DNA of 64,000 nt from Toxorhynchites rutilus septentrionalis (Eukaryota; Arthropoda; Insecta; Diptera; Culicidae): assembly GCF_029784135.1 (NCBI RefSeq), contig NC_073746.1:100704515-100768514 (forward strand), read 5' to 3'. Under the pieces are notes generated by a model, which saw only the letters and a program-made list of their open reading frames with translations, was not told where the DNA came from and searched no databases. Position 1 is the stretch's first letter. Every line of letters begins with the position of its first letter. Shown piece by piece: positions 10,250-23,017 of the stretch. The position numbers and the translations under genes were made by a program.

Positions 10250-11930
10250 TGAAATGGCAAACCTTACTGAAGAGAAATGTCAAGAGAGCGGGAAAAAATA
10301 TGGCGTCGTTTGCTGCCCCTATCGGTCTACTTTTGTAGCGTCCCTATTAAAATAACCGTTACATGTCGTTTCTTCCCAAGATTTGTGTCCAATTCACCAA
10401 CACACATCCAGATAAAAAGGTGTTCGTAAATTTTTCACGAAGTTATGGCATTTCAAAAATCGCCTTAAAATTTTCGACTACGCATAATATTTCTCTAATT
10501 ATTTTTCATTGAATGTACATCAATAGTTTCACATGTGAAAGTTTAATGTCATATAGATTGTCATTTTTCAAGCTTTAGGAAGCATTCTTCAATTAAAAAG
10601 ATCAGAAGTTTCATGCAGCCTTAAAAATTTGGTGTACAAAGTGAGAGAATTTGTGCCTACGGACTAAAATCTGCGGACATAATATATTTTCCGCTATAAA
10701 TTGACAACATAAAAAAAAATCAAAGTGTTTATTTTGAGATGACAAACAAGGAACATGGAAAACCGTACTGTTCCTCAACGTGGGAAAGATTCTCTCTTTT
10801 CTGCATGAGATTTTGACCGGAGATGAAAAGCTAATATATTTCAAGACCAAAGCGCAAAAGACCATATGTTGACCCCGACAAACCGCCCACAACGACTGCA
10901 AAACTGTATGAACTTACAAATTTAAGAAATTTCTCAATTTATAAAATGTTTTTCTTTCCTTTGAAGTTTGAATATAAATTTGAATATAAATAAAGAAATA
11001 TAGAGAAAAGTTTATTCCTTTGGAAGTATCTTGATTACTCAAACACCGAAGTGAAGACAGATTTTAATCTTTGATTCGCGCCAAACAAGACATCGCCCCA
11101 AAGATCGAAACATTTCCGTTGTTTTCATTTCCATTATTAACATTCTACCCGGAAGTGTAGCGCATAGTCAAACATCGAGAACCGACGAACACGTTTAGCA
11201 AACTCTGCCGACGAACTGAAGCGCGATGGAATTATCGAAAACACGCGCCCAGAATACCGCCGGCGTTACAACACTTCGCACCCACCCACCCAAGCGTTTG
11301 TGGCTTTCGATCCTTGTACCAGTGCACCCCATCCCTCCCCCCTGGAAAAAGTTGAGTAGATGTAAGCAGCCTTCACGCAATGAAAGTTTCGGGCTCTTCG
11401 GTATTTCGTGGGAAACGGATTTTGAGACTTGAATACTCAATGAAAAGTCAACTCGGATGGGCGAAATGCGCGCCCATAACACTCCCACATATACACTCGA
11501 GTGCGCGAGCGCACACACACACGTTTACATATTGTCGCGGCTGAATGAAACTTTCTCTGGAATTTGCGTGAGAAGTTTGTTCGTTCCGCCGAAGTCTGGC
11601 AAGTTTGTACGTGTGTCCGGGACCGAATGATAGAATGTAGGAAGCGTCTTCTTTCTGGGGAAGAAAGCTCCCGCCAAAGTTGGAAAATTGTGGTTTGGTA
11701 CAATGTAAACGACGAACTTCATTATCGCTACATGAGAGCGGCGCTTGATTGCATCCAATCGTGACGACGTGAGCCGATATCCTGGAAAATGCCAAGATTT
11801 GTGCAATATCCAATTCTATAGAGTGTAGACACGAGCTAGTGCTAGAATTGCAACATTTGCAACAAAACTTGTTCAATGTGACAACAGCTCGTTTTATTCA
11901 TCATTCGTTTTTCTTCTACGAATTGTTCGA
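10250..11930. other. no gene identified
   Basis: Overlapping open frames on both strands at 11195-11876 sit in a locally more GC-rich stretch, but none has a recognisable domain. I see nothing else. Confidence 0.4.
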
Positions 11931-12196
11931 GTTTTTTGACGTAGGACTACGTCTAACCGGAAGATATAGGGGGTGAAATGGAAATCTAGGCACTGAACAA
12001 GTAGGAAAAAATGCAACATTTGGAACGCTTATAACTCGAGCATTTCTCAATAGATCGCAAAGGTTTTTGCATCAATTGATAGGAAATATATCTACGCATC
12101 TATCATAACGAATAACATTTCATTTTTCTTGAGATAAATAATTGAATAATTGTCAAATATCAAGCATTGTCAAAATGCACTATGTGCCCATTTTTG

Positions 12197-12390
12197 ATTG
12201 GTTCATTTTGTGCTCCTCAAATCGTACCGACCAAAACGGGCAACCAGAGCAGCAGCGAAATAGAATGAAGCACGATTGGAAAGGAAAAAGAAAAAATGAA
12301 CGAAACATTGGTCGCAGTCTCACACAATTCTCGAGCCAGCCAGTCAGCTTAAAAATCCCCGCTCCGCTGCCGTAACGATTATTCTCATTC
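12197..12390 (+). promoter_or_regulatory. relic H2A promoter
   Basis: Two CAAT-type GATTGG boxes lie upstream. A TATA-like TTAAAAAT (12349-12356) is followed about 38 bp later by the initiator-like TCATTC (12385-12390). About 60 bp of leader then precede the H2A ATG. Promoter and leader lie inside the element, so the capture came from genomic DNA, not from a spliced or processed transcript lacking its promoter. Confidence 0.6.
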
Positions 12391-12448
12391 AAACCGTACA
12401 CCACATCGGTTCGCATCACAACACATCAACAAACCAACCCAAGCAGCC

Positions 12449-12735
12449 ATGTCTGGACATGGTAAAGGAGGAAAAGTGAAGGGAAAGGCAAAATCCCGCT
12501 CGAACCGTGTTGATCTGGAGTTCCCCGCAAGGGTAGCTAGGCCGAGCGCGTTAGTACCAGTGCACCAGTCCACCTAGCCGGCGTTATATAGTTTCGGCCG
12601 CCGAAGTGATCGAGTTAGCTGGCAAAGCTGCTCGCGACGATAAGAAAACCCGCATTCGGAACAGAACACATTCGGTTCGGTGGACATCAAGACAACAGGC
12701 AGTTGCAGCGAGTGGCGAGTGACAAACGCAATCGC
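12449..12735 (+). pseudogene. H2A: histone H2A pseudogene (first unit of E2)
   Basis: The ATG at 12449 begins MSGHGKGGKVKGKAKSRSNR, which is the H2A N-terminal tail with one early change. After the EFP codons about 21-24 bases (PVGRIHRLL) are missing, shifting the frame to a stop. In the other frames AERV, APVHLAGV, AAEVIELAGKAARDDKKTRI and the following H2A segments can be followed. The protein cannot be made. Canonical H2A is about 124 residues; this copy fades out near the NDEELN region. Confidence 0.88.
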
Positions 12736-13091
12736 AAAACGGCATCAGGTAGCAGAAGAAAAAAGTTTGTTCTTTATACAAACTGCTTTGGTGGCAAATC
12801 CAGAACAAGGCGGCATCGAGGGCGTTCGAAATGGTTTTTTTTTCAAAACCACGAGTACTAAGTTTTCTAAATTGGAACCATTCCATAAAACAAGGCGCTT
12901 TTCAGGGCCATTGAATCTTCCAAAAAAGAGTTTAGGAAATACAGTTCAATGCTTTCTAAAACATTATCCAAAATAATAATAAAACACAAATTGATTTTTT
13001 CATAATTTGTTTGCCAGGATATGATGAGTATGTGAATTTGGCAGTTGTTCTGAGCTTATTGATTTTCACCAATTCTTAAATTGCGCTAGAG

Positions 13092-13124
13092 TATAAAACA
13101 CGCGGACCCCAAAAAAATATCTTA
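13092..13124 (+). promoter_or_regulatory. TATA box and start region of second H2A unit
   Basis: TATAAAA at 13092-13098 lies about 32 bp before TTTCAAACCGTA, which resembles the start region of the first unit (TCATTCAAACCGTA). The spacing fits a Pol II core promoter. It is a relic, as the gene behind it is broken. Confidence 0.55.
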
Positions 13125-13162
13125 TTTTCTTTCAAACCGTAAACCCGTGTGGTTGTACGGCA

Positions 13163-13455
13163 TCGGCATCGTGGACGTAACAAAGGAGGACAAGTTAAGG
13201 GAAAGGCAAAGTCTCACTCGAACCGTGCAGGTCTCCAGTTCCCTGTTGGCCGCATTCACTGATTGCTCTGCAAGGGTAACTAGGCCGAACGGATTAGTGC
13301 CGGAGCACCAGTATACCTAACAGCGATTATAGAGTTTCGGCCGTCGGAGTGCTCGAGTTGGCTTGCAAAGCTGCTCACGACAATCAGAAAACACGCATCA
13401 AGAACAGAGCAGCTTCGGTTCGGCAAGGCAACAATTAGTTTCAGTGAGTGGCAAA
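13163..13455 (+). pseudogene. H2A: histone H2A pseudogene (second unit of E2)
   Basis: The start codon is lost. The text then reads [26 protein letters not shown], a stop, LLCKGN, a stop, AER and APVYL, followed by frameshifted fold sequence. Unlike the first unit it keeps PVGRIH, so the two units are separate, differently damaged H2A genes and not a late duplication of one broken gene. Confidence 0.85.
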
Positions 13456-14436
13456 GTCGCATTAAATGTAATTTGCTGAACAATATGTCACAAGCTGGAT
13501 GGGAAGAAATTTTCCAACTGTGAAAACTATGGCGAGTGGCAAACGCAATAGCTAAACAGGAAGGTTTAACCGAACAAGATGGGAATATCGAGTGATAACA
13601 AAAACACAACACCAAAGGTTCTTTTCAGAACCATCAACATATTCATAAAGAGTAAACAGTAAACTAATCCATTTTTAAGGTAGATAGGTAGGTATTCACG
13701 TAGGAGAAGAAAATAAAACAATATATTTAAAATATATATTTAACAAAAGCTGTCCCCTTTGTATAGTCCTACGTCACTCCGGTTATGTCCCCGACATTAC
13801 CCACCCGTCTTTTTGACATAGGACTATGTCTTTGATTTCTATATAGGGGGATCACTCTCAAACGCATATTGCTCAAAATGGTTATTGCGACATATGTTGT
13901 GTTCATTAGACAGGAAATTTATCCAGATTTGCTTTTTGCTTGAAACATGAACGGTGAATATAGTAAAAAAAGTTAACAATTTGACGATTCAACTGTGTAT
14001 GTTTTCTTTCGATTTCACTATCCACTCGCTTCCTCCCCGACGCAACGAGAAATCTGTTTGCCTAAATTCGGGCGTTAGCTCATAATGTGAGTTGATGCGT
14101 AAAATAAATTATTCTCCATTTACCGATAATAGGCATTAATTTTATATTATATTTTATGTTGTCCAATCAATTTGTGCTCAATTCATGTTTTTATAGTGTA
14201 GGTCTCACTACTAACAATTTGTGTAATTGTGGTCCAGGATGTTATAATATCGAGTATGTTGTTTGGTTATTTGGAAATGAAATAAATGAATTTAAATGGC
14301 TGCTGATTTAGAAGATCGAAAGGGTATACCCACGTAAATCAGATTATTGAGTAGTCGCGATCTTACAGGGCTATAAGTTATTAAGTTATTACAAACAACG
14401 TGGTAACGAAGGAGATAATGCTATTTTTATCTATAA

Positions 14437-15580
<1,144 letters not shown>

Positions 15581-15815
15581 TGGATATATTTTTGTAGTCA
15601 AAGATTGATTTGACTCAGGCTTATATTTATGCAGGTCTTAACTATTTAGACTTGTGTTTAAAAATGATACCTGATGACTCTTTGTCTTCTTCTGCATGAT
15701 TGAATAAACAGAAGAAAAGGGTAGTACAGGTCGGACTCGATTATCCGGAGTATTTTATTTTTGATTTTCGAAAATTTTGAATAATTTGTATAATAATTCT
15801 ATATTGAATATCTAA

Positions 15816-16330
15816 TATGGATATCAAAAGAAAGGGCTTGACTAGTAGAATGCAGTCATTTATGAATAATGCAAATCAAAGATGGTGGCCACTACAAAAT
15901 GGCGGATTGCATATTTTCTCAGAACTCCATCAATACGGGTATCAAATGAAAGGGCTTGACTAGTAGAACACAGTTATTTATGAAAAATGCAAATTCAAGA
16001 TGGCGGCCACTACGAAATGGCGGATTTCATATTTTCTCAGAAACCTACCAATATGGGTATCAAATGGAAGGGCTTGACTAGTACAATACAGTTATTTATG
16101 AAAAATGCAAATCTAAGTTGGCGACCACTACAAAATGGCGGATTAACTATTTTCTCAGAACCCTATCAATGAAAAGGCTTGACTAGTAGAACAAAGTTAT
16201 TTATGAAAAATGCCCAAAAATGTATCAAAAGAAAGTTCTCGACTAGTAGAATATAGCAGATAATGAAAAATCCAATTTTAAGATGGCCGCAGTCCCCAAA
16301 CAACTAATTACTTTTTGAATGGTTTCATTC
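15816..16330 (+). repeat. about 118-bp tandem repeats inside the transposon
   Basis: Three near-complete units and two partial ones share GGTATCAAATGAAAGGGCTT, GACTAGTAGAA, TTATGAAAAATGCAAAT, and CACTACAAAATGGCGGATT. Later units are shortened and more diverged. Confidence 0.85.
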
Positions 16331-17061
16331 AGCTTGACCTGTTTCTATGTATGTTTGAATGTTCGTTGGGTTGACCCAAATTAATAGAAAATTGACCCCG
16401 TTCCTGTTGATTGATTGATCTGAAATTTGGAACATACATTTAATTCTACTGTCATTATAAAACTGCATATTCCATGATCTTGAAAAATTCAATTTGGCCG
16501 CCGCAAAAACAATGTCTGAATGGCTTGATTTGGAGAATACACTACACTATTAACAACATAAATTCGAAAAGGTCGCCGCCACAAAATGGCCGACTATGTA
16601 TTTTTTGCAATCCCCTCAATATTGGTATCAATTCAAATGATTTGACTAATAGAATACAGTATAGGTCGGAATCGATTATATACAGACTCGATTATGTGTG
16701 ATTCGATTATATACAATTTTTATATTCAGTTTGGAAAAAAATATTTTTTTATATTCCAAATATGGCTTTTTTCATGAAGAAATGTAACCTTTCAACGTTA
16801 AGGTGAAGTTTAAGTGTCTATTACATGTACAATGGGGGTAAAAATGATGATTTTTGAAGATTTTGCTTGAATTTTCACCAGGAGTTGTTTATACCGATAT
16901 TGCAGCCAAATTAAGAAAGATAGAAGTTGTGCGTCAAATTGTGGAGCGGTTAAAAAACTTCATTTTAATTGATAGAAACAATCTAGTTTAATATAAATTT
17001 TCAGGATAAAATTAATAATAACACATTAAAAATTATTAACTTTTAAGTGTTTTACTTCCAA

Positions 17062-17122
17062 AATGTTATTAAAATTCACTAATTTAGGTGGAACAACTAA
17101 ATTAGTGAATTTTAATAACATT
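17062..17122. repeat. perfect 25-bp inverted repeat
   Basis: Arms 17062-17086 and 17098-17122 are exact reverse complements around an 11-base loop (GGTGGAACAAC). It lies within the TA-flanked transposon and would form a stable hairpin or cruciform. Confidence 0.9.
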
Positions 17123-17782
17123 TTACTATATCCTGTACCAAATTCTCTCATCTTTCAAATGAAAGCATCAGAATCGTCTTCCGTAGCGTACTTTTTAATG
17201 TAGTGCCAGTCTGAAGCAACAGAGTGCGGAACAAAAAAAAAGTTCTGTAGCTCTGTCATTGTTGAAATTCGAACATATGCGTAGGAGGATTTTTTTCATC
17301 AAATATGATCGTCTATCACCTCCTGTGAGAATCTGGATTTTTTTTTCATGTGAGAAAGGTGTTTTCTGACTTTAAGGGGATGAATCAAAAATCAAATTCC
17401 CCTTTTATTTTCAAGGAACGATAAATACATACAAAAAAAACAAATAAAGAAAAAAAACTCGATTATCCGGAGGATTCGATTATGCGGAGTGAAAAAAAAT
17501 TCAATACTCCGGATAATCGAGTCCGACCTGTAATGGCTTTAATGGTATTTTTGTGTACATTTTTGAAATAAATGCGGTACCGAATTCTACCACGTTATGT
17601 CAACTAACCCGTTTGAAGGATACAGGAACATACAGGAAACGATTTTTCCAGGGCATCCATTTGATGTATCATATAAGAAAAAATACAGATTTTGAACAAT
17701 GAAATACTCAATTTAAATGCAATTACTACACACAATCACAGTCCTATGTCAAGATCCCGTCCGTGCCCCTAGGCTCAGACCC

Positions 17783-19540
17783 ATAAACTTTTTTCGATAT
17801 AAGGGTTTCCAGCTACTCGATTGGCCTGAGAACGAGACTGGTGGCGGTAGCGGCATTTGCGGGATGCATTATCCTCTTTGAAAAATATTGGTAAAGAATG
17901 TGCGTTCGAACCCTCCAACGCTGTCGCGTTAAACTAACTGAACGATTGTGAAAAAAAACCAAGACTTATGACGGTTATGTAGACAAACGCAAAGCACAAT
18001 ATTGTTTACCGACGGCGAGATTTTCAGCGCGAAGGATGAATCCAACAAACAAAACGACAGCCTAGAAGCAAATCTTATAGCGTTTTTCCTTCACAGAATC
18101 CAATAAACACCACCCACACGTGCGGGCGTCTGAAATATTATAGAAAGGTGTTATTATATGATGAAATGCCAAAGCTGCTTTGCTATGCAAAGAAAGAAAA
18201 ATGCTTCACCACAGTATATTGTGAAACGGGTTTGTAACATGTTGGCCGCTCTTTTTTCAGAGGCAGCAATGGGTGAGCTTTCAACAAAACTCCGAAGACA
18301 CGAAGATGAAGGAATAGATTTCCGGATTAAGTTTACTCCTTTCCATATTCCACAATTTCGACAATTCGAAACAGTAATTGTTTCACAGTGTTTTAGTGAA
18401 ATATATTCCGAATTCAACAGAACCAAAAGATGAAAGAATCAAAATTTTAATACTACTTAGCGTCTTATTTTCCAAATGTCCCAATAATCCTTGCAGAGAA
18501 AGAAAGAACCTTTAGTTAAATGATGAATCTCAATTCACTCTCAATCAAATGCTTCAAAACATTCCAAGTCTGTCATGGCAGTCAACTTCAAACTGCACTC
18601 GCTCCTAGGGTTCCTCGGGCTCTCCACGAATGCATTGTGATGAGTGGAAAGGAATGCATTATGCATTGGGAACATTTGAGCAGCTCGTTGCTTGGCTGTT
18701 GTTAGCTTTTGCGCTGCTTGCCAACAGCGATCGCGTGTTGGATGTGCATAATTCATTAAATTCATTCAAGGTGATTCTGGATATATTTTCCTTTGTCGGT
18801 TTGGTCTGCTGCTGTTCTACAGTTTCGCATTAACAACCCGAGTGAGTCCAAATAGACAGACAAATGGCATAGTCGAATGGAAGATGTATTTATTCATCGT
18901 CTTTTTTTTTTTTTTTTTGAATAAGTCGTTCACAGTAGAGCAGCATGCTCTGCCATTTCTTCAATAGTATTCTGATGAAACTGGTTTCCTTGGAATAAAA
19001 CCAAGCATCTTAAGCTTGTCTCTATTAGAGTTTTTGTGTGTTCGCTCTTCTTCTCAATAAGCTTGATTTAGCAGCTGAATCAAGAGATCTTTTCTAGAAT
19101 GGGTGCAGGAGAAACGTATTTAGTATACAAAAACTCAAATATCGAAGAGTTAAGCTCACCATGTTTTTTATTTGTTATGTTCTTGATTTTGTATTTCATG
19201 TTTTTCACGTTTTTCGAACAAATATGATAATCATTAGACAACGGGGTAGACTCATGTCAAATTGTCTGTTCTTCCTCTGTAGTTCTCAGGATAATTGTTT
19301 GTGCTAAATAAATATTCAAAATAATTCAAAATATTCAAAAGGATTGCATTCACATTTGTATTCAAGTATAAATCTGTTCCTCATTTCCAAGAATTTTAAC
19401 ACATAACAGTATGATTCAAAAAACAAAATCAGTTGTCAGGTTTGGTTAAAGGTGCACACATTTCAAGATGCAGAACATTTATTGCTCTTTTCAAAAAAAT
19501 ATTCCGTTACTGTTTTGATGAATTTTCATACTTTTCTTCG
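17783..19540. other. no gene identified
   Basis: No recognisable domain. A T-run at about 18904-18921. A GCGTTCGAACCCT string near 17903 recalls a Pol III B-box, but no matching tRNA head could be completed. Confidence 0.4.
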
Positions 19541-19546
19541 AATACC

Positions 19547-19690
19547 CTACATCAAAGTTTGGGCTCTTTGTTGGTCAATTTCAGCGGCCATTTTATTCAT
19601 GTCTGCAGCATCCTGATTCATTTTAGCGCCCTTATTCAATTTCCGCTGGACAATTGCCCAATATTTTTCGTATGGGCTGAATTGGGGCAA
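19547..19690 (-). pseudogene. Tc1/mariner-type transposase, C-terminal piece
   Basis: The minus strand reads PQFSPYEKYWAIVQRKLNKG, then a long stretch to QTLM and a TAG at 19549-19547. The usual family form is CPQ-RPIEKYWA, in which the E is the last catalytic acid; here it is YEKYWA. The N-terminal part of the same kind of protein lies at 19933-20121 but on the opposite strand, so the locus is rearranged. Confidence 0.65.
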
Positions 19691-19932
19691 TTGAGAGAAT
19701 TGAGGTAATTTTCAATGTAATCGATCTCAGCTTGCCAAATCTAGCCAAAACATCACCGGACCTTTGTGAGCCCTCATAACGTTTGCATTAAAGAAAATGG
19801 ACAAAAATTTCCGATTTTTCATGGGTTTACCTTCACACGCACTGACGAAACTACCCATGCAGCATCAATCATAGTAACCCTTGAGTCAGCAGAAAAAAAA
19901 TTGATGGCTCTATCAGTCGAACTCTAACCGTG

Positions 19933-20121
19933 ATGGCGAAAACAGTGAAGCTACTCCGTTCAGAAGTGTGCGCGTTCAAAAAACGGTACACCGCCGTGTC
20001 GAAAACGGACATCGTGTGGCACTTTTTGGACGCCGGAGACACCCGTTCCGGCATCTAGAACATCTTGGCACTATTGGACAACAATAAGGGCATTGAAAAA
20101 AAGCCCGGTTCCGGACGGCCA
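19933..20121 (+). pseudogene. Tc1/mariner-type transposase, N-terminal piece
   Basis: It begins MAKTVKLLRSEVCAFKKRYT, continues KTDIVWHFLDAGDTRSGI, an in-frame TAG, NILALLDNNKGIEKK and PGSGRP. This is the N-terminal helix-turn-helix followed by the GSGRP linker seen in many Tc1-type transposases. No catalytic domain follows on this strand. Confidence 0.65.
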
Positions 20122-20129
20122 ATAGTCTG

Positions 20130-20950
20130 CAATCTCCTCGCTTTCCGGCCCGCAATTTGGATTCCTTGTAGCTCCTATCCCATTGACGAGAACAATTCTG
20201 GGTGAACGCTACCGGTTCTTTGATTTTGCCAAGCGATGTAGTGACTTCGAAACGATCCACGAATCAATGCCAGTATTCCCACAAAGCTCTCTGAGTCCTT
20301 ATTTCTTTATTCGTTCTTTTTCGATTTTGTTGTCTTGAGTTCTTGTTTCAGTGTTTGTTATCCTAATATCCTTCGGTATTACTGCTGTCTTAAGTGCAAC
20401 GTGTTGTTTCATTTTCTTTCGGTTTGGGGTCTTATCTGATTCCTCTTCGATATTGTTCTTTTTTTTCGCAGTTTTTGTTAATGTACGGTCAATCAAAATA
20501 TTCCTACCTTCCACATCTTGAAACATTCTTCAGTCCGCTGTCCTCGTCTATATTTTTTATCCTCGAGTTGATGCCAATGTTCCTAGATTTTATTGGAAGG
20601 AATATTATTAAGGAACGGTTGGAAGTTCTCCCAGCAGATATTTCCCGTGCTAGATGATGGTCCTGGAATTACATTACCGATGCTACAGCTATGGCCAACA
20701 TTAGCTTCAACCGCTCGTATTATTCGCGATAATCGTTTCGCATAGCCGATATCTATACAATCTTTTATGTGCTTAATCGTTCGTTGGCACCATTTTCAGA
20801 GTTGTTTCCTTTACCATCACGCTCGATACCGCAGCGGTTATTCTCACTGCACCCTAAATCGCACCGCCCCTTTTCTGTTCCTTCGAAGTCCAATCCGATC
20901 GATAAAATCCAATCAAATTTTCTCAAGTCACTTCGGGAGCGCGAACCTAT
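20130..20950. other. no gene identified
   Basis: Only short frames with biased composition. Further transposase sequence may continue to about 20290 but could not be followed. Confidence 0.4.
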
Positions 20951-21219
20951 TTTGACGTGGGACTACGTCTAACCGGAGTATATGGGGGTAAAATGAAATC
21001 CTAAACACAGAACATGCAGGGGAAAATGAAAGATTCCGAACGCTTATAACTCGAACATTTCTTACTGGATCGGAAAGATGTTTCCATCAATTGATAGGGA
21101 ATGTTTCTACGCTTCTATCGCAATTAATAAAATATTATTTTTCATTAGATAACCAATTGAATAACTGTAAAATGTGAAGCGTTACCTAAACGCCCTAACT
21201 GCCTCATTTTGATTGGCCC

Positions 21220-21450
21220 GATTTACAGTTTCCCTAACACAGCCATCAAAACCAACAGCCTTGAGGAAATCAGCATTGCAAATACATGAAAGTATGGGGA
21301 CTTTTGTTCTCACCAAAATGTGTTCCCTAACACAGACTTCAAAATCAAGGAGCGTTGCAGAGATCGTGGGTATTTTCGTTCCGACTGAAATATGTTTCCC
21401 TAACACAGACTTTAAATCCAAGGAGCGTGGGGAAATTGGCATTCCAAATA
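21220..21450 (+). repeat. element C tandem array, left part
   Basis: Units of about 85-100 bp share TTTCCCTAACACAGACTTCA, CAAGGAGCGTGGGGAAAT, GGCATTGCAAATACATG, and TTTGTTCCGACTGAAAT. The array stops at 21450 where the pogo-like element begins, and resumes after 26780. Confidence 0.85.
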
Positions 21451-22241
21451 CAGTAATTTACATTTAATGCGACTTTTTTTTTAATTGGACATACCTGTAA
21501 TGAGACACGTTTAATTGGACATGTTTGCATCTAATTGAACAGAGGTAAATCCGCACTGACAGTGGTTAGTGTCGACGTCTGGTAGCGACTTTCAATTTGG
21601 GACAAAACTCGATAGTGTAATCTATATCAGATTAGAAGGCACGAATGCAGTTTTAAAATAATAAAATTTGAATGAAAATTTCTACATCATGTTAATTAAT
21701 TACTTGAAACATGTATTTTTGACTCTTATTTTATCGATTGTCTATACATTTCTGATATTTTGACTGAAGCCTTTCATTATATAAAATATAAAATTGTCTC
21801 CAAACACGATTTTCGTATGAGGTTTTTTACCACCTGTAAAAAAAAGTATATTTCATTTAAATAGAATACTAATTTGAAACGAATAAGTGAATTTTTATTC
21901 ATAATTTTAATTTTGAAAACGTATTCATTCCGCCTGAAAATTAATTACTATCTTTGACGCTCCCAAAACCATGAAACGAAGCTCAGTGCCGTCAACGCGA
22001 ATATCAACAAACACAGCACAAACGAAAAACGGAATATGAAAAACAAATTAGAACCTGAGAAGAAAAACATCAAAATGGGCTCAGAATAACATTTTGATAA
22101 ATCGTGGTCAGACTGTTCTACAAGTGGCTGACGAAACGGGCCTTCTACGGTCGACAGTTTACGGAATCGAGAAGCAAGAAATAGCATTGCGGTATTGCAA
22201 GACGATGGTCAACAAAACTATACACTGATTTCGAGATAATA

Positions 22242-22760
22242 ATGGGAAATATAAAGGTAGAGAAACCAGATGCCGAAATCGACACAACTATCGTTAAGGA
22301 AGGATACGATGTGAAACTTAAAAATATGAATGCAATCGCTCAGCCCATGGCGCCGAAGAAATTAACCAAGAACATTCATAAACTTATCAAAAAAGGTTTA
22401 GATGGATATTTTAATGTTATTTCTGCATATTCTTATCTATATTAATTAATTGCAGCCTCAAAACATGAATCTTATTTACAATTTGGATTAAAGGATGTTC
22501 AAGTGCGTCCGCGGAATAATGAAACAGGGTAAGCAATGTGTATATTGTGTGTTGAAATGGAGGTTGCAATTTACAAAGAAGTCTAATAAAGTCAAATATC
22601 TAATCGGAAGTCTTTAATTCGCATCTCAATTTTTACAGGATTGTTATTTTCGCTGCAGACATGGAAGCAGCAGTGGGTGTGAAATGAGGCACAGTCGCAA
22701 TGATAATCCAAGAGCAGCCTGATTATCAAGAACAGTTCGATAAACTAAAAGTGAAAAATC
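22242..22760 (+). pseudogene. NHP2: NHP2 (H/ACA snoRNP protein) pseudogene with introns
   Basis: NHP2 is the L7Ae-type RNA-binding subunit of H/ACA snoRNPs, which guide pseudouridylation of rRNA in the nucleolus. Exon 1 (22242-22395) starts MGNIKVEKPDAEIDT and ends AQPMAPKKLTKNIHKLIKK, the family signature. Intron 1 (22396-22455, GT..AG) leads to exon 2 (22456-22528), SKHESYLQFGLKDVQVRPRN, NETG. Intron 2 (22529-22638, GTAAGC..TTTACAG) leads to exon 3 with IVIFAAD, then a deletion of about 40 residues (the part holding TPIEIMCHLP), then AAVGVK, a TGA where R is expected, and GTVAMIIQEQPDYQEQFDKL. The retained introns show a DNA-level copy, not a retrocopy. Confidence 0.82.
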
Positions 22761-23017
22761 AATGCCGTCAACACGAATATATCATTGTGCGAGTTTTTAC
22801 AACACGATAAATTTTTAGGAGTGTTTTCAACCATTTTTCCAATCAAAACAATTTATGGTGTTACAATCAATCATTTTGTATTTTTGTTATCATGCCATAT
22901 ACTTAATTACAATACACTATTGTTATTCGTCAAGAAGGCGAATAATTTCATTTTTATATTCATTTTTCCATTTTTCGACTTCCACTTATTTATGGTCATC
23001 ATCAACAGCAATAAGAA

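Larger units (their letters stand above)
11938..13809 (+). mobile_element. Helentron-like element E2 carrying two H2A pseudogenes
   Basis: The left terminus GACGTAGGACTACGTC (11938-11953) follows TTTTTT. The right half palindrome TAGTCCTACGTC is at 13764-13775. It is followed by a tail with hairpin arms GGTTATGTC and GACATTACC, ending CCCACCCGTC at 13809 before TTTTT. Between lie a left module of about 240 bp (shared with C), a histone-type promoter, one H2A pseudogene, a spacer, a TATA box and a second H2A pseudogene. It is non-autonomous. Only 5 T separate it from element A1. Confidence 0.8.
15727..17530. mobile_element. 1.8-kb TA-flanked transposon in A1
   Basis: Inverted termini CAGGTCGGACTCGATTATCC at both ends, with TA on each side (15725-15726, 17531-17532). 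A2 has the single TA at the empty site. No transposase frame is visible, so it is non-autonomous. Its left half is a tandem array. An internal TAGGTCGGAATCGATTATAT at about 16664 repeats the terminus. Its right half is related to the element into which LINE N1 inserted (40095-40483, 46660-46996). Confidence 0.85.

Noticed and set aside
12180..12886. Frames overlapping the H2A copies on the opposite strand
   Set aside because: Antisense shadows of the H2A pseudogene; the other strand has clear histone similarity.
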